Program-made: the position numbers and the translations under genes
NCBI GenBank assembly: GCA_002696485.1
Contig: NZTP01000086.1
Coordinates: forward strand, 62,001 to 126,000
Direction: 5' to 3'
Length of the DNA stretch: 64,000 bases
From: Altibacter sp.
GTDB lineage: Bacteria > Bacteroidota > Bacteroidia > Flavobacteriales > Flavobacteriaceae
Shown here: piece after piece, positions 62,027 through 64,000 of the stretch
Layout: the number at the start of each line of letters is the position of its first letter
Position numbering within the stretch: the first letter of the stretch is position 1
Notes under the pieces: generated by a model
The model's input: the letters and a program-made list of their open reading frames with translations, nothing else
Told to the model about the DNA's origin: nothing
The model's database searches: none

Positions 62027-63126
62027 TATTGTAAAAATAATACAATGACCACTAGAATAACAAGAATGGCAAGCACAAAGAAGAATATTTTCCAGAAGGA
62101 ATAAGGTCGTTGACCGGATAGGATTCCTGATTGGCCGTTTACAAAGAAATTATAGCGTTTTCCATTGTAACGGTAGGCGCTAATATACACAGGCAGCAGA
62201 ATGTGCTTAAAGGTTTCTTCGCTCAAAGTTACGTGCATGGAGGATACCGTTTGCGTATCACCACCAATATCACGTCTCACCCACTTGTCTGCAATCTTAT
62301 TGGCTTCCTTATTCGATTCTAAATGACCGTCTAATAGGGGTACCGTATATTTTTCGGTCACAAAACCGGACAAATAACTGCTGTCAAAAGGTTGTAATTT
62401 TGTAAGGTCCCAGCGGGCGACCTTGGCAGGGATCACGCCATCACGTTGTTTTGATGCTTTGATGAGCGTATCATCCACAAAGCCATTCACACTCCCCGAA
62501 ACCGGTGTCCATCGGGTTCGCCGTTCTTGTCGCATACGTGTAACCGATTTACCATTGACGGTGGTGGTATACGGGACACTTACATAATAATAGTCTCCCC
62601 GTTGGCCGGTATAGGTGGCGTGTAACTGCGCATCGAAGGTCCAATAAGGCGCGTACAAGCCTTTGGTGTTTTGAGGGTCTATAGCCGCTTTTTTTAAATT
62701 GTTGGGAGCAAACCACAAGCCATCTACCCACTTTTTAAAAATCTGGTGCGCTTTGTTTTGATTGATCTGAAAAGGTAGAACCGCGCCGGGCAAAATCCAG
62801 TCTTCCGAATACATATCTTCAACGATCAAGGGCATGCTGCAATAGACGCAATGGAGCGATTTGTAGTTTTCTTCTACATGCTGGTTGGCCCCGCAATTCT
62901 TGCAATGGAGCATGGTAATGCGCTCTGTATGTGAGGCTGCCCCCAATTGATCCAAGTATGGTTTGAGTTCTAACTCTTCAAAACCACTTTCAGCAGGTAG
63001 GATCTCTTGTATATGACCACAATATTCACATTTTAATTCGGTGGTGCCGGGGGCATACACCAATTCTGCTCCACAATTGATGCAGGATTTCTTAAGTTCC
63101 GATTTTTGTAAAGGAGTGTCTTGCAT
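62026..63126 (-). CDS. Zinc-ribbon protein with C-terminal membrane helix (YdjG-like)
   Basis: A 366-aa protein from the ATG at 63126 (a TTG lies at 63141). Two zinc ribbons occupy the N-terminus: CINCGAEL...CEYCGH and CKNCGANQ...CVYCSMPL. A middle domain (about 110-330) has WILPGAVLPFQINQNKA and APYWTFDAQLHATYTGQRG. A single membrane helix near the C-terminus (KIFFFVLAILVILVVIVLFLQ) anchors it. Such proteins resemble YdjG of the Bacillus pspA-ydjGHI membrane-stress operon. It lies 54 nt after the SPFH gene and overlaps the phosphatase by 1 nt. Confidence 0.75.
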   Translation of the reverse strand: MQDTPLQKSELKKSCINCGAELVYAPGTTELKCEYCGHIQEILPAESGFEELELKPYLDQLGAASHTERITMLHCKNCGANQHVEENYKSLHCVYCSMPLIVEDMYSEDWILPGAVLPFQINQNKAHQIFKKWVDGLWFAPNNLKKAAIDPQNTKGLYAPYWTFDAQLHATYTGQRGDYYYVSVPYTTTVNGKSVTRMRQERRTRWTPVSGSVNGFVDDTLIKASKQRDGVIPAKVARWDLTKLQPFDSSYLSGFVTEKYTVPLLDGHLESNKEANKIADKWVRRDIGGDTQTVSSMHVTLSEETFKHILLPVYISAYRYNGKRYNFFVNGQSGILSGQRPYSFWKIFFFVLAILVILVVIVLFLQ

Positions 63127-63180
63127 TTGCTTTTCAAACAATGCCTTCGCAACCTAAGGCTGCGAGAACAAAGATGATCA

Positions 63181-64000
63181 TTATTGTCCCGGAAGTGGCG
63201 GCGGGGTATTTCCTCCTAAGAAGGCTTTTAATTCTTCTATTTCATTTAATGCAGCCCAGTTTTGCATGCCTTGTTTCCAAACAAGGGTATCCTTATTGAC
63301 GGTTCGATTGGCGAACAATGTTTTGAGTTGTTCAAAACTTACCGGGCCTGCCTGTTGACCATTATGAGCATAAAAATATTGTACGGCGGCCGGCATCGGT
63401 GGCGGCATAGCGCCCCCTTGTTGCATGGGGGCTTGTTGCTGTCCGCCCATTTGCGGGTTCATCATGCCTCCCATTTGCTGTGCAAGAACGAAGCCCATGC
63501 CCATTCCCATTCCTGCTCCGGCGGTTCCACCTTCATTACTGGCAGCAGCTTCGATTGCTTTAGCCGTTTTAAATTTGGTCAATTTATCAAGATCCAGTTT
63601 GTCAATACGGCTGTATTCAAAGATCTCTTTTTTGAGATCTTCGGGCATGGAGACATTCTCGATGTAGAATTTTTCTAAAGAAATCCCTACACTCATAAAC
63701 TCCGGTTGCATCACTTCCTTACATGTTTCGGACAGTTCTGTTGTATTTGCCGCATACAGCTCAATGGGCAGATTGGCCTGACCCACTGTGTCGGTAAAAC
63801 GAGTCGCGATCAAACTTTTTAAATGTTCATTGATCTCAAAATTGGTGAAGTTATTGTCGGTACCCACAATATCCACAATAAATTTACCGGCATCATCGAT
63901 ACGGAAAGCATAGGTTCCAAACGCACGGATCTCCACCAGTCCGAAGCGTTCGTCTTGAAGTGTGATAGGGTTCTTAGTACCCCATTTCTCGTCGGTGAAA
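63181..64000 (-). CDS. SPFH-domain protein with C-terminal GYF_2 (DUF4339) domain, 5' end missing
   Basis: The frame is open to the window edge; residues before the GTG-encoded first methionine of the listed frame read FTDEKWGTKNPITLQDERFGL, so the gene starts outside. The SPFH/band-7-like part is the YdjI (virion-core-like) type: LVEIRAFGTYAFRI, then SVGISLEKFYIENVSMPEDLKKEI. A Gly/Met/Gln-rich linker (GMGMGMGF, QMGG) joins it to a GYF_2 domain (QYFYAHNGQQAGPVSFEQLK ... WAALNEI). Bacillus YdjI ends with a zinc ribbon instead. First visible gene of the operon with the zinc-ribbon membrane protein and phosphatase. Confidence 0.8.
   Translation of the reverse strand, partial: FTDEKWGTKNPITLQDERFGLVEIRAFGTYAFRIDDAGKFIVDIVGTDNNFTNFEINEHLKSLIATRFTDTVGQANLPIELYAANTTELSETCKEVMQPEFMSVGISLEKFYIENVSMPEDLKKEIFEYSRIDKLDLDKLTKFKTAKAIEAAASNEGGTAGAGMGMGMGFVLAQQMGGMMNPQMGGQQQAPMQQGGAMPPPMPAAVQYFYAHNGQQAGPVSFEQLKTLFANRTVNKDTLVWKQGMQNWAALNEIEELKAFLGGNTPPPLPGQ

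Noticed and set aside
63262..63678. 138-codon plus-strand frame
   Set aside because: It is antisense to the SPFH-GYF gene, whose domains are clear, and it has no recognisable protein features.

Overview
The window comes from a Bacteroidota chromosome, most probably a marine Flavobacteriaceae. The signs are a moderately AT-rich sequence, few Shine-Dalgarno sites, many promoters with the Bacteroidota -7 box TAnnTTTG, a type IX secretion C-terminal domain, many lipoproteins, and lineage-typical genes (IPExxxVDY protein, long PurF-like protein, viroplasmin-RNase H, PfkB kinase beside purF). Nearly all of it is core-genome housekeeping. I see no transposase, integrase, prophage, CRISPR array or recognised defence island. 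Genes are short operons on both strands, and several convergent pairs touch or overlap.

Layout. 1-5 kb: 3' end of accC; an ATGA-coupled trio (FAD oxidoreductase, mtgA, GreA-like protein); then minus-strand membrane and DUF genes. 5-8 kb: an orphan ABC ATPase and a prolyl oligopeptidase lipoprotein. 8-16 kb: DoxX-like protein, asd, mscL, alr-tdk, a plus-strand operon of an unknown protein, rsmI and an Fe-S-type uracil-DNA glycosylase homologue, an AhpD-like protein, and a 626-aa protein with transthyretin-like modules. 17-24 kb: recJ, lpxH, queD, a 2OG-Fe(II) oxygenase, GNAT-MATE plus an unlisted 32-aa membrane peptide, a tandem universal stress protein and tRNA-Ala(GGC). 24-33.5 kb: AddAB-type recombination genes split by an OmpA-TSP3 porin and kbl. 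33.6-37 kb: Mn-type sod, a 1.1-kb gene-free repeat cluster, and the purF-like gene. 37-45 kb: PfkB kinase, a secreted T9SS protein, rnhA and purN, then acpP-fabF-rnc-IPExxxVDY-pyk. 45-58 kb: SH3 lipoprotein, dinB, NAD(P)-binding/CYTH/lipoprotein operon, then pbpC with a giant alpha-2-macroglobulin, and isoaspartyl peptidase with an ABM protein. 58-64 kb: CAP lipoprotein, 3-hydroxyanthranilate dioxygenase, ALDH7-type dehydrogenase, metallophosphatase, and a zinc-ribbon membrane protein next to an SPFH-GYF protein that runs off the window.

Linked functions include the cell envelope (mtgA, pbpC/A2M, alr, lpxH, mscL, OmpA), fatty-acid synthesis (accC, acpP, fabF), purines (purF-like, purN), and DNA repair (recJ, addA, addB, dinB, UDG homologue). 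The least ordinary items are: a copy of the last codons of rnhA that brackets the T9SS gene as if it were an inserted cassette; the sod/purF repeat cluster with a UUCG-capped palindrome; the 626-aa protein without a signal peptide; and the SPFH/zinc-ribbon pair resembling the Bacillus YdjI/YdjG membrane-stress module.
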